Shown here piece after piece: positions 28,387-35,397 of a stretch of 64,000 bases of DNA. This DNA is from Myxococcales bacterium (GTDB taxonomy: Bacteria; Myxococcota_A; Bradymonadia; UBA7976; UBA1532), in NCBI GenBank assembly GCA_009692505.1, contig SHZC01000001.1, positions 25,922-89,921 on the forward strand, given 5' to 3'. The translations under genes were made by a program, and so were the position numbers. The notes under the pieces were generated by a model, which ran no database searches, was not told the origin of the DNA, and was given only the letters and a program-made list of their open reading frames with translations. Within the stretch, counting starts at the first letter, position 1. Each line of letters opens with the position of its first letter.

Positions 28387-28485
28387 TCCCACCTCCGAGC
28401 GTCGTCGGGTTTTCGTCACCGGGAAACGCGCAAACCCGCGCCACTGGCTGACGAACGCACAATTTCAAGAGTCGAACAACGGCTC

Positions 28486-28514
28486 GTTATAAAGAGCGTC
28501 ACCATCGAAAGCAA
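28486..28514 (-). promoter_or_regulatory. Candidate sigma-70 promoter of the Glt-like operon
   Basis: On the minus strand, TTGCTT (28509-28514) and TATAAC (28486-28491) are separated by exactly 17 nt, about 100 nt upstream of the first start codon. The match is good but not perfect and untested. Confidence 0.4.
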
Positions 28515-28650
28515 AAGAAATCCCGGCGTTTGCGAGGGCCGTCACGTCGGTTGAACACCGCTGACGCTTGAAATCGATCTTTGGGGCGGTCGCGGGACAT
28601 CGGTCCGGAGGCCCAACTGGCGATTGGCTGGCGATTGGCCGGCGAGTGGA

Positions 28651-28678
28651 TTGACTTCGGACCCGCGCCTAATAGGAT
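28651..28678 (+). promoter_or_regulatory. Candidate promoter of the Cys-rich lipoprotein gene
   Basis: TTGACT (28651-28656) and TAGGAT (28673-28678) with a 16-nt spacer, about 50 nt upstream of the ATG at 28731, which has a GAGG ribosome-binding site. Confidence 0.4.
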
Positions 28679-28730
28679 TCAGGTTCCGTTGCCCTCTTGC
28701 TCTGCCGAGATCCTGCCCATTTGAGGTTTC

Positions 28731-29192
28731 ATGCGCGCCCAATTGCTCGCGAAGTTCATCGGAATTGCGGCCGCTCCCCGCACGCTTTGCATCGCCGGAC
28801 TGGCCCTTTCGACCGTTGTCGCGGGCTGCGACACGGGCTTCGGACAGCCCTGTGCCTTGCCCAAGAGCGAGAATTTTCGTCGGGCGTGTAATCCCGCCCC
28901 GGAGATCGATGACGGTGTGGACGCTGGCAAGAACGAGCCGACGATGGAGTCGAAGTCGTCGTGCGCCATCAAGGACTATGCCGGCTGCGAGACCCGAATT
29001 TGCCTCGTCTACCGGGGCTCGAGCTCATTCTGCAGCGAGCCGTGTCAGCGGAACGATGACTGCGAAGGCGAAGCACAATGCCGGCCCTTGCTCGGCGATG
29101 ATGAGCCCGAGGCGGTCTGCGTCCCGGACCCGATGACCGGTGCGCCGCAGGTCGAGTGCTTCTGCGTTCGCAAGGGCGACCTCGACAACTGA
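28731..29192 (+). CDS. Small Cys-rich lipoprotein
   Basis: 153 residues. The signal peptide ends in VVAGC (acylated Cys33). The mature part has about ten more cysteines, in short clusters such as CAIKDYAGCETRICL, CSEPCQRNDDCEGEAQC and ECFC, a pattern of small disulfide-rich extracellular modules common on myxobacterial surface lipoproteins. No catalytic motif. It is divergent from the Glt-like operon and convergent with yraN. Function unknown. Confidence 0.8.
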   Translation: MRAQLLAKFIGIAAAPRTLCIAGLALSTVVAGCDTGFGQPCALPKSENFRRACNPAPEIDDGVDAGKNEPTMESKSSCAIKDYAGCETRICLVYRGSSSFCSEPCQRNDDCEGEAQCRPLLGDDEPEAVCVPDPMTGAPQVECFCVRKGDLDN

Positions 29193-29231
29193 GTCGCACC
29201 TTCGCATGAAGGACGCGGCTCGTTTTGAGGT

Positions 29232-29618
29232 TCAGAAGGCGTGGTCGGGCACGAACGCGTCTTCGATGTATTCGATGGTCTCGGCGTCGGGCACGAGGTG
29301 GACCCCGGCCACGTCGAAGCGGATGTGCTCGGGGGCGACGCCACCGCGCACGCGCAGGTAGGCGTCGGCGGCGCGGGAGAGCCGACCCTGCTTGCCTCGG
29401 TTGACGGTTCGAGTGGGGGTGTCTAGAAACGTCGTCGTGACGGTCCGGACCTCGACGATGACGAGGAGCGCGCCCATGGACGCGACGATGTCCAACTCGC
29501 CGGTGGCGCATCGCCAGTTGCGCGCCTCGATCAAGTAGCCGTCGGCCTCGAGCCTGGCTGCGACGAGCGCCTCGCCTCGCCGCCCGGCTTCGGCGCGACC
29601 CTCAAGGGCCGGCTTCAC
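29232..29618 (-). CDS. yraN: YraN/UPF0102 family nuclease-like protein
   Basis: 128 residues, the usual length of the family, which has a restriction-endonuclease-like fold. Visible features are GRRGEALVAARLEADGYLIEARNWR, GELDIVA and VIVEVRT: the D and E-x-K/R elements of the PD-(D/E)xK core, with Arg where Lys is usual. Precise cellular role is not established for the family; in many genomes it lies, as here, downstream of the rpsP-rplS cluster. It overlaps the upstream membrane-protein gene by 4 nt (ATGA), so it is the last gene of that transcription unit. Confidence 0.88.
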   Translation of the reverse strand: MKPALEGRAEAGRRGEALVAARLEADGYLIEARNWRCATGELDIVASMGALLVIVEVRTVTTTFLDTPTRTVNRGKQGRLSRAADAYLRVRGGVAPEHIRFDVAGVHLVPDAETIEYIEDAFVPDHAF

Positions 29619-30787
29619 GACCTGCCCTCTCCCGTGATCGGTCGATTGGAGAAGACGAACATCGGCACTTGATCCCCGAGCGCCGCGAAGACCTCACTCC
29701 AGGCGATCGCGGTGGCAGCGGGCCCTTCGACGGACCAAAACAAGGGCACCGCCGTCTCCCCTTTCGCACGGCTCGCTGCGAGCACGAGGGCCGCAGAGAC
29801 GACGCCGGCCCCCGTGATGCCGAGGGCCGCGCTCATGCGCATGACGGCGGCCTCGGCCGGGAGCACACCAGCATAGGCTTGGACCTGTTCGCGGACCTTC
29901 GAATCGGCGAGCCCGGGCTGCGCCTGAGCCGACAGTGCCGACTCCAAGTGGGCCGCGTCGAAGTCGCCCATCACCGTCCGGAGGCGCTTGAGGTAGCCGT
30001 CGAGCTCTTCCAGACGCCGGTGACGCGCCCGCGTGGTCCCGGTCGCAAGGTCCAACTCCCGGCCGCCGCTCGCGAGCTCACCGGCGCCGTCGATCCACCG
30101 GACGACAAGAAACGCGGCCGCTCCGAAGCTCAGCGGAGCTGTCAGCGCGAGCCATCGGGCGAGGCCGTTCGAGGCACTCGCGACAAGGAGCGCGAGGAGA
30201 CCGAGCGACGTGAGAAGGGCCGTCGGCCAGTGGTGAAGAGGGGTCGGCGGTGAAGCCTTGGCGCGCTGCCTGCTGCGGGCGAGCTCAACGGCGGCCCCGG
30301 CGTCGGCGAGCTCGCGTCGGAGCACCGACGGGTCCCTCGCGTGTGAGACGAGCGCTCGATGCACGCCCACGGGGAGGAGCGGCACGGGCGCCTTGGGTAG
30401 CCCGACGGTGGCGAGGGACAAGACCTCGTAGATGAGCGGGTCCGGCAGGTGCATTAGGGCCGCGAGCCTCTCGTTGACCTCAGGAGCCGAGTCCGAGATG
30501 AGGTGCACCCCGTCGTCGTCGAGCCGCTCCAGCGAACGGTGGCCCCCTGGGAGGTCCAGCCGACATCGGTGCCGAGCCGCGTTGACCTCGAAGGTCAAGA
30601 CGACCCGCTGGACGCCGCCCAAGGTGTGGCTTGGGAAGTGCCCGCCCCCATAGAGAACGGCGGCGGCGGCGTCCCTGAGGGCGGTCGCCGTCATGCCGTC
30701 CGGCGCGTGGACGAGTTGGTGCGCTTCGGCGGTCCCGAGGGACAGCTCACCGTCGCCCCAATGGAAGCTCAGCTCGACGATGCGCAT
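29615..30787 (-). CDS. Membrane protein with RecF/YhaN-like ends lacking a P-loop
   Basis: 390 residues from ATG 30787 (an upstream in-frame start would add 28 residues and crowd rplS). The N-terminal 120 residues read like the first lobe of RecF/SbcC/YhaN-type ABC ATPases (a strand, then ALRDAAAAVLYG, then RVVLTFEV), but the place of the Walker A loop holds HAPDGMTAT. A helical region and two membrane helices (LLTSLGLLALLVASA and LTAPLSFGAAAFLVV) follow, then a coiled segment. The end (AALVLAAS...VPLFWSVEG...QVPMFVFSN) resembles the signature/Walker B lobe without its acidic residues. I infer a membrane-anchored pseudo-ATPase; this is pattern-based and untested. It lies 40 bp after rplS and overlaps yraN. 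Confidence 0.6.
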   Translation of the reverse strand: MRIVELSFHWGDGELSLGTAEAHQLVHAPDGMTATALRDAAAAVLYGGGHFPSHTLGGVQRVVLTFEVNAARHRCRLDLPGGHRSLERLDDDGVHLISDSAPEVNERLAALMHLPDPLIYEVLSLATVGLPKAPVPLLPVGVHRALVSHARDPSVLRRELADAGAAVELARSRQRAKASPPTPLHHWPTALLTSLGLLALLVASASNGLARWLALTAPLSFGAAAFLVVRWIDGAGELASGGRELDLATGTTRARHRRLEELDGYLKRLRTVMGDFDAAHLESALSAQAQPGLADSKVREQVQAYAGVLPAEAAVMRMSAALGITGAGVVSAALVLAASRAKGETAVPLFWSVEGPAATAIAWSEVFAALGDQVPMFVFSNRPITGEGRS

Positions 30788-30827
30788 GGGCGCACACTCA
30801 ACCGCGCGCAGTCGCGCAGCACAAGGC

Positions 30828-31169
30828 TCAAGCGCGAGGCTTGATCCGAGCGGCCCGACCGGCCAAGCCACGCAGGTAGTAGATACGTGCCTGGCGAACG
30901 CGGCCCGCCTGGACGATCTCGATGCGATCGATGGTCGGGCTGTTCAGCGTGAAGATGCGCTCGACGCCGATGCCGAAGCTGATCTTCCGGACGGTGAAGG
31001 TCTCGCGCACGCCGTCGCCACGACGACGAATGCAGACGCCCTCGAAGGCCTGGACGCGCTCCTTCTCGCCTTCTTTGATCTTGACGTGGACTCGGATCGT
31101 GTCGCCGCTGCGAAACTTCGGGATGTCCGAGCGCAAGAGGCGACTCTCGATAAAGCTTAACGCGTGCAT
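30828..31169 (-). CDS. rplS: 50S ribosomal protein L19
   Basis: 113 residues, typical length. The start MHALSFIES and the segments [51 protein letters not shown] and [14 protein letters not shown] are diagnostic. L19 sits at the 30S-50S interface. The ATG shares one base with the TAA of trmD (TAATG), so the two are translationally coupled in the rpsP-khpA-rimM-trmD-rplS operon. Confidence 0.98.
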   Translation of the reverse strand: MHALSFIESRLLRSDIPKFRSGDTIRVHVKIKEGEKERVQAFEGVCIRRRGDGVRETFTVRKISFGIGVERIFTLNSPTIDRIEIVQAGRVRQARIYYLRGLAGRAARIKPRA

Positions 31170-31894
31170 TATTTTCTCTCCTCGTAACTCGTCGTCCGAC
31201 CGCCGAGTGAAGGCGCGGTCCGGACCGACGTATCGTGCAAAAGATCGGGTCGGCGTTTCTGCGTCCGCTCCAGGGAGCGGGCAGCACGCCAAGAGGCGAT
31301 CGCGGCATGGTTTCCGCCAAGCAAAACGGGGGGCACCTCGGTGTCCCGCCAACGCGCCGGACGCGTATATTGGGGATACTCCAAGAGGCCATCAGTGAAA
31401 GACTCATGCTCGCTCGACTCGGCGTTGCCCAGTGCGTGGGGCAACAACCTGACGATGGCGTCGATCACGCAGAGCGCGGCGAGCTCACCCCCGGTCACGA
31501 CGAAGTCTCCGATGGAGATCTCCTCGTCAATGTGGGAGGCGATGACGCGCTCGTCGATCCCTTCGTACCGGCCGCAGACGAGCAAGATCGATCCGTAGGA
31601 CAGGAGCCGTCCCGCGTCCGCTTGTCGAAACGGCTTGCCCGATGGCGACAGCAAGATCCGTCGGAACGCGGACGCAGACTCGATGGCCAGCGCGAGCGGC
31701 TCGGCCTTCATGACCATGCCCGCCCCGCCCCCGTAGGGTACGTCATCGACCGTCCGATGTCGGTCCGACGTGAAGTCACGGGGATCGATCAAGGACAGCT
31801 CGAAGCAGTGGCTCCGGCGCGCTCGCCCAACGACGCTCTCGCTGAGGTAGCCGTCAATCAGGCCCGGGAACAACGTGACGACGACGAATCGCAT
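31169..31894 (-). CDS. trmD: tRNA (guanine(37)-N1)-methyltransferase
   Basis: 241 residues. TrmD methylates G37 of tRNAs next to the anticodon, preventing frameshifting. It contains the SPOUT trefoil-knot motifs: [12 protein letters not shown] at the N-terminus, [45 protein letters not shown] and the D/E-rich substrate loop [19 protein letters not shown]. Transcribed between rimM (3-bp gap) and rplS (1-nt overlap). Confidence 0.98.
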   Translation of the reverse strand: MRFVVVTLFPGLIDGYLSESVVGRARRSHCFELSLIDPRDFTSDRHRTVDDVPYGGGAGMVMKAEPLALAIESASAFRRILLSPSGKPFRQADAGRLLSYGSILLVCGRYEGIDERVIASHIDEEISIGDFVVTGGELAALCVIDAIVRLLPHALGNAESSEHESFTDGLLEYPQYTRPARWRDTEVPPVLLGGNHAAIASWRAARSLERTQKRRPDLLHDTSVRTAPSLGGRTTSYEERK

Positions 31895-31897
31895 CGA

Positions 31898-32422
31898 TCA
31901 GCCGCCCTCGACGCCCGCTACAGGCATCTCGCGGAGTCGAATGATTCTCCCCTCGACGTTGACCTCGGAGACAAACGCCTCGACCATCGGAACGAGGAGC
32001 TCCTCACGGCCCCGAACGACGAGCACATCGCTCGCCGGTAGGGTCCAGACCTCGGCGACACGCCCAAGCTCGACCCCATCCGGGGACATTACGACAGCGC
32101 CCACCAAGTCGTAGTGGTAGTACTCGCCATCGGCGACCGGCGCGAAGTTCGCGCGGTCTTCATACCAAACCATGCCGTTCAAAGAGCCAGCGGCGTCCCG
32201 GTCCCCGATGCCCCCAAGTCTGACGACGGGGCCCTGATGGTCGGTGCGCACGCTCTCAAGCTGAAATGTTCTGATGTTGGGGTCGCCCGGTTCCTCGGAC
32301 CCGACTTCGATGCGGCGTTCAGCCCGGATAAGCGGGCTGTCGGCGTTGTAGGGGTGAAATCGAATCTCCCCGCGAACGCCGTGCGGCCGTCCGAAGACGC
32401 CGAAGGCGATACGGCGGGTCAC
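31898..32422 (-). CDS. rimM: Ribosome maturation factor RimM
   Basis: 174 residues. RimM helps assemble the 30S head, binding S19. The N-terminal barrel motif FGVFGRPHGVRGEIRFHPY, the central NGMVWYEDR and the PRC-barrel segment EYYHYDLVGAVVM with the late ELLVPMVEAFVSEVN are characteristic. Its start overlaps the khpA stop by 4 nt. Confidence 0.96.
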   Translation of the reverse strand: MTRRIAFGVFGRPHGVRGEIRFHPYNADSPLIRAERRIEVGSEEPGDPNIRTFQLESVRTDHQGPVVRLGGIGDRDAAGSLNGMVWYEDRANFAPVADGEYYHYDLVGAVVMSPDGVELGRVAEVWTLPASDVLVVRGREELLVPMVEAFVSEVNVEGRIIRLREMPVAGVEGG

Positions 32423-32676
32423 TCCGCCGAGGTCACTTCGATGACCGGCGGGGGGCCGTCAACGGAGGCCGCGACAATGGTCTCGATTGCCCGAATGGTA
32501 CGACCCTGCCGTCCGACGATGAGGCCCCGGTCGCTGTCGGCCACAGTGACCGTCAGCGTCCGCTCGGGCCCGCTGCCCTGGCTCGAGACGCGGACCGAAG
32601 CCGGGTTATCGACCAGAGAGGTGACGACGAAGGCGAGCACCTCCTCATCGCGCGTTCCGTTGGCTTGATGGCTCAT
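32419..32676 (-). CDS. khpA: KH-domain RNA-binding protein
   Basis: 85 residues. A single KH domain with the RNA-binding GRQG loop in DRGLIVGRQGRTIRAI, preceded by the VSSLVDNP-type helix of the KhpA family. ATG 32676, 4 nt after rpsP, gives the standard size. KhpA proteins bind RNA, in some bacteria with KhpB, and are typically encoded between rpsP and rimM as here. Confidence 0.94.
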   Translation of the reverse strand: MSHQANGTRDEEVLAFVVTSLVDNPASVRVSSQGSGPERTLTVTVADSDRGLIVGRQGRTIRAIETIVAASVDGPPPVIEVTSAE

Positions 32677-32680
32677 CTGC

Positions 32681-32944
32681 TCAGACCTTCGGGGCCGGCA
32701 CAAGCTCACGGCGAGCACGGCGAACCAGACTGGCCACGGTGTCCGACGGCTGCGCGCCGTTCCCGACCCAGTGGTCAATCCGGGCGAGATCAAACTTGAT
32801 CTCGCTCGGGTTCTTCATCGGATCGTAGGTGCCCACCTGCTCAAGGAAGGCGCCGTCCCGCTTCTTGCGCGAGTCAGCCACCACCAAACGGTAGAACGGG
32901 TTTTTCTTGGCGCCGAAACGCTGAAGTCGAATGTGGACGGCCAT
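32681..32944 (-). CDS. rpsP: 30S ribosomal protein S16
   Basis: 87 residues. It starts [20 protein letters not shown], the standard S16 opening, and continues with [15 protein letters not shown] and [12 protein letters not shown] 32944 has an AGAGGT ribosome-binding site. It heads the operon and is preceded by a near-consensus promoter. Confidence 0.98.
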   Translation of the reverse strand: MAVHIRLQRFGAKKNPFYRLVVADSRKKRDGAFLEQVGTYDPMKNPSEIKFDLARIDHWVGNGAQPSDTVASLVRRARRELVPAPKV

Positions 32945-32978
32945 GAGAACGGTTACCTCTGGAGAATCGAGTCGGCGC

Positions 32979-33007
32979 ACATTAGGGACGTCGATCTTGA
33001 CTGTCAA
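32979..33007 (-). promoter_or_regulatory. Sigma-70 promoter of the rpsP operon
   Basis: Minus strand: TTGACA (33002-33007), 17-nt spacer, TAATGT (32979-32984), with the -10 element about 35 nt before the rpsP ATG. The -35 lies in a short palindrome, CTTGAC-A-GTCAAG. This is among the strongest promoter matches noticed in the window. Confidence 0.75.
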
Positions 33008-33016
33008 GCCGTAGCG

Positions 33017-35311
33017 TCAAGGATTCGGCGGGGAGCGCACGGGCAGAGCTTGGGTCGGAGACTGGGGCGCGTCCATCATGCCGTCCCTCACAACCCGCAG
33101 CGCGATGGGCATCCGTCCGGAGAGGTCGACGCGGCCTTCGGGGTCGTCTTCGACGTTCCAGAGTCGAACCCCACGCGGTGAGCCCCGAAGCCAGTAGTCG
33201 CCCCGACGGGCGGCCGCGAAGCCCCCGCTCTGTGCGAAATCCGGCCTGCTTGTGCCCACGACGCCATCCAGCAGGTTCGAGACAAGGTCCCGGCCGCGCC
33301 AGGCACTTGGGGCCGGCACCCCGGCGAGCGACATGATGGACTGGGCGACATCATGCGTGCTGCCCCCAAACTGGAGCGGTCGCGGACGCAGCCCGATCGC
33401 CGACGGATGCCAGAGCACCAGCGGTACACAGAGGATCCCACCCGACAGCGTCCGCCCTTCACCCGCGGCCTCGTAGTCGTGTAGCGGCTTGCCCACCGTG
33501 CCCACGACGATGATCGCGGTGTCCCTGTCCAGGTGATGTCGAGCGAGCGTGGCCACGAGCTGGCCGACCCAATAATCCGCGGCGCTGACCTGGGCGTCGT
33601 AGGCCGCCAGCACGTCCCGCTGGGCCTGGAGGCGCGACTCGACCGCCTCCGTGGGGGCCGAGATCGGCGCGGCTCGCTGCACATAGATTCGGAAGAGGCC
33701 GGCGGGCGGGGGCAGGTCCTCGAGCGGATCCGAGGTCGCCACATACGCCACGAACGGGCGCTTCTTGCGGACATCGAGCCAGTCGTCCAATTCGCGGAGC
33801 AAGGAGCGCGTCTCGGACTGTTCGATGTTTCGATGAAGATCCGTCGCCGTTGAGAAATCCTTGACCACCGTCCGCACGACCTCGTCTTCGGTCGCGCTCG
33901 TGCTGCCGAAGAACCCCACAAAACGACCCGCGGCGACGAGTGCTGCGGGCAGCGTTGGGGCTCCGGGCATCGGCGCGAGCAAGGCGAGGTGCCCGTCCCT
34001 GGCCGACGTTCCGCCCGACCAGACATCACTCGCCGCCGCCCCTTCCCGCATGAGCAGGTCAAGGTTCGGCGTCGACGCGCGCTCGCCCACCCGTCCGAGA
34101 CCCGTCCGGTCGGAGCGGAGCCCGTCGATGGTCCAGACGATGACGTTGCGGACCGGGGAGAAAGGCGTCGCCTCCACGCCGGGTATATGCAAGGTGGCCT
34201 CGATGATCTGCGCGGCATCGGCAGAAGCGATGGGCCCACCGGCGCCGACCGTCACATCGGAGATGATGGAGAGCCTCGCGGCTCGCCTCCCAAACGCGGA
34301 GAGGTCCGCTTCGATGCTGGCCGTTGTGGCTGGCGCGATTCGAACCTTGTGGATGAGGTGCTCGACCGGCCGGCCTTGATCGCCGTCGACCTCCAGGACC
34401 ACCCGAACGTCGACGGGTGGCGATTGTGGCTTGACCTGGACGCGGGCGGAGAGGTGTGCGCTCGGGGGCAGCCAGACGAAGTGCGACCAGGCCGCCGGGG
34501 GCCCCAGCGCGAGCGGAGCCCGATCATCCGGCTTCGTCCCGGCGGTGACTGAGTGTTCCCGGAAGGCCACGGGACCGGTCTCGGCGGCCGTCGGACCAAA
34601 GGCCAGCGTTCCGACCGCGCCGGGGGTCCGCAGCTTGCCGACGAAGCGCGTGAAGCGAAACCAAAGGCGCAGGCGGTGCTCTCCGGGCTCCAGGCCGTTT
34701 GGCGGCAGGGAGAACGTCATGGTGCGCCCCAACATCGGGACATCGACGGTGCCGAGCGGCTGTTCGTCGAGGAAGAGGCTGAGACGCTGCCCTGCCGCGA
34801 TGCCCTTCACGAACAACGATCCGACCCTCAGCGCCCGCCCCTCGCTGCCCACCGGGAAGGACAAGGTCGTCCCGATGCCTTCGGGCCAGGCGACCGGTCG
34901 GGCATCCGATTCGCGACCGGGTAACCAAGCGCGCTTGTCGCCCATCGACGTCGCGCTCGCCCACCCTGGGCCATGGGGTTCGATGACCGGCCCATACCGC
35001 CGGAAGTGGCCGTCCCGCCAGTTGGAGACCAGATCGAGGAAGACCCTCGGTGAGACGACCGGCCCGCCTGAGGTGGCTGCTTTGGACCCCTGGGGAGACG
35101 AAGGATCGGTCGCGGGCTCGCCGCCGTCTGGGACGGTCTGCGAAGCGACGCCCGGAGGTTCCCCGCAGGCGCCGAGCCCGAGGGTGGCGAGGCTGAGAGC
35201 GACCGTAGCGAGGCCGGCAAACGCCCTGCCGGGTGCGGCTGCCCGACGACGCCCGAGCCCGTGTTCAAGGCGACGTTTTTGGGTTTCAGAGCTCGGCAAG
35301 TCGGGCACCAC
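33017..35311 (-). CDS. Lipoprotein with a degenerate sulfatase/alkaline-phosphatase domain
   Basis: 764 residues from GTG 35311. An Arg-rich N-terminus leads to a lipobox (LGAC, Cys49). Residues about 85-390 are beta-rich and unassigned. From about residue 395 a sulfatase-superfamily domain starts (NVIVWTIDGLRSDRTG, TPNLDLLMREG), equivalent to the first metal-binding strand, but the nucleophile region reads VWSGGTSARDG, and the usual S/T-D-H-G motif is replaced by VVGTVGKPLHDYE. The late PLVLWHPS and DVAQSIMSLAGVPAP elements of the fold are kept. So the fold seems present but catalysis doubtful. It is divergent from an apparently intact membrane sulfatase (35398) with 86 bp between them, and ends just before the rpsP promoter. 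Confidence 0.75.
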   Translation of the reverse strand: MVPDLPSSETQKRRLEHGLGRRRAAAPGRAFAGLATVALSLATLGLGACGEPPGVASQTVPDGGEPATDPSSPQGSKAATSGGPVVSPRVFLDLVSNWRDGHFRRYGPVIEPHGPGWASATSMGDKRAWLPGRESDARPVAWPEGIGTTLSFPVGSEGRALRVGSLFVKGIAAGQRLSLFLDEQPLGTVDVPMLGRTMTFSLPPNGLEPGEHRLRLWFRFTRFVGKLRTPGAVGTLAFGPTAAETGPVAFREHSVTAGTKPDDRAPLALGPPAAWSHFVWLPPSAHLSARVQVKPQSPPVDVRVVLEVDGDQGRPVEHLIHKVRIAPATTASIEADLSAFGRRAARLSIISDVTVGAGGPIASADAAQIIEATLHIPGVEATPFSPVRNVIVWTIDGLRSDRTGLGRVGERASTPNLDLLMREGAAASDVWSGGTSARDGHLALLAPMPGAPTLPAALVAAGRFVGFFGSTSATEDEVVRTVVKDFSTATDLHRNIEQSETRSLLRELDDWLDVRKKRPFVAYVATSDPLEDLPPPAGLFRIYVQRAAPISAPTEAVESRLQAQRDVLAAYDAQVSAADYWVGQLVATLARHHLDRDTAIIVVGTVGKPLHDYEAAGEGRTLSGGILCVPLVLWHPSAIGLRPRPLQFGGSTHDVAQSIMSLAGVPAPSAWRGRDLVSNLLDGVVGTSRPDFAQSGGFAAARRGDYWLRGSPRGVRLWNVEDDPEGRVDLSGRMPIALRVVRDGMMDAPQSPTQALPVRSPPNP

Positions 35312-35397
35312 GGGGGCCGTGGATGGTGCGGCCCGCCCCTCTATAGGTCAAGGCTCGCGTTGACATCGACGCGGGCGGACCCCAAAGTGCGCGGCCC

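Larger units (their letters stand above)
28387..28730. other. Divergent intergenic region
   Basis: 344 bp between the Glt-like operon (minus) and the Cys-rich lipoprotein gene (plus), less GC-rich in places than its surroundings. It contains a candidate promoter for each direction and two near-identical 10-11-bp direct repeats (ctggcgattgg) around 28618-28640. No open reading frame here looks like a gene. Confidence 0.6.
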
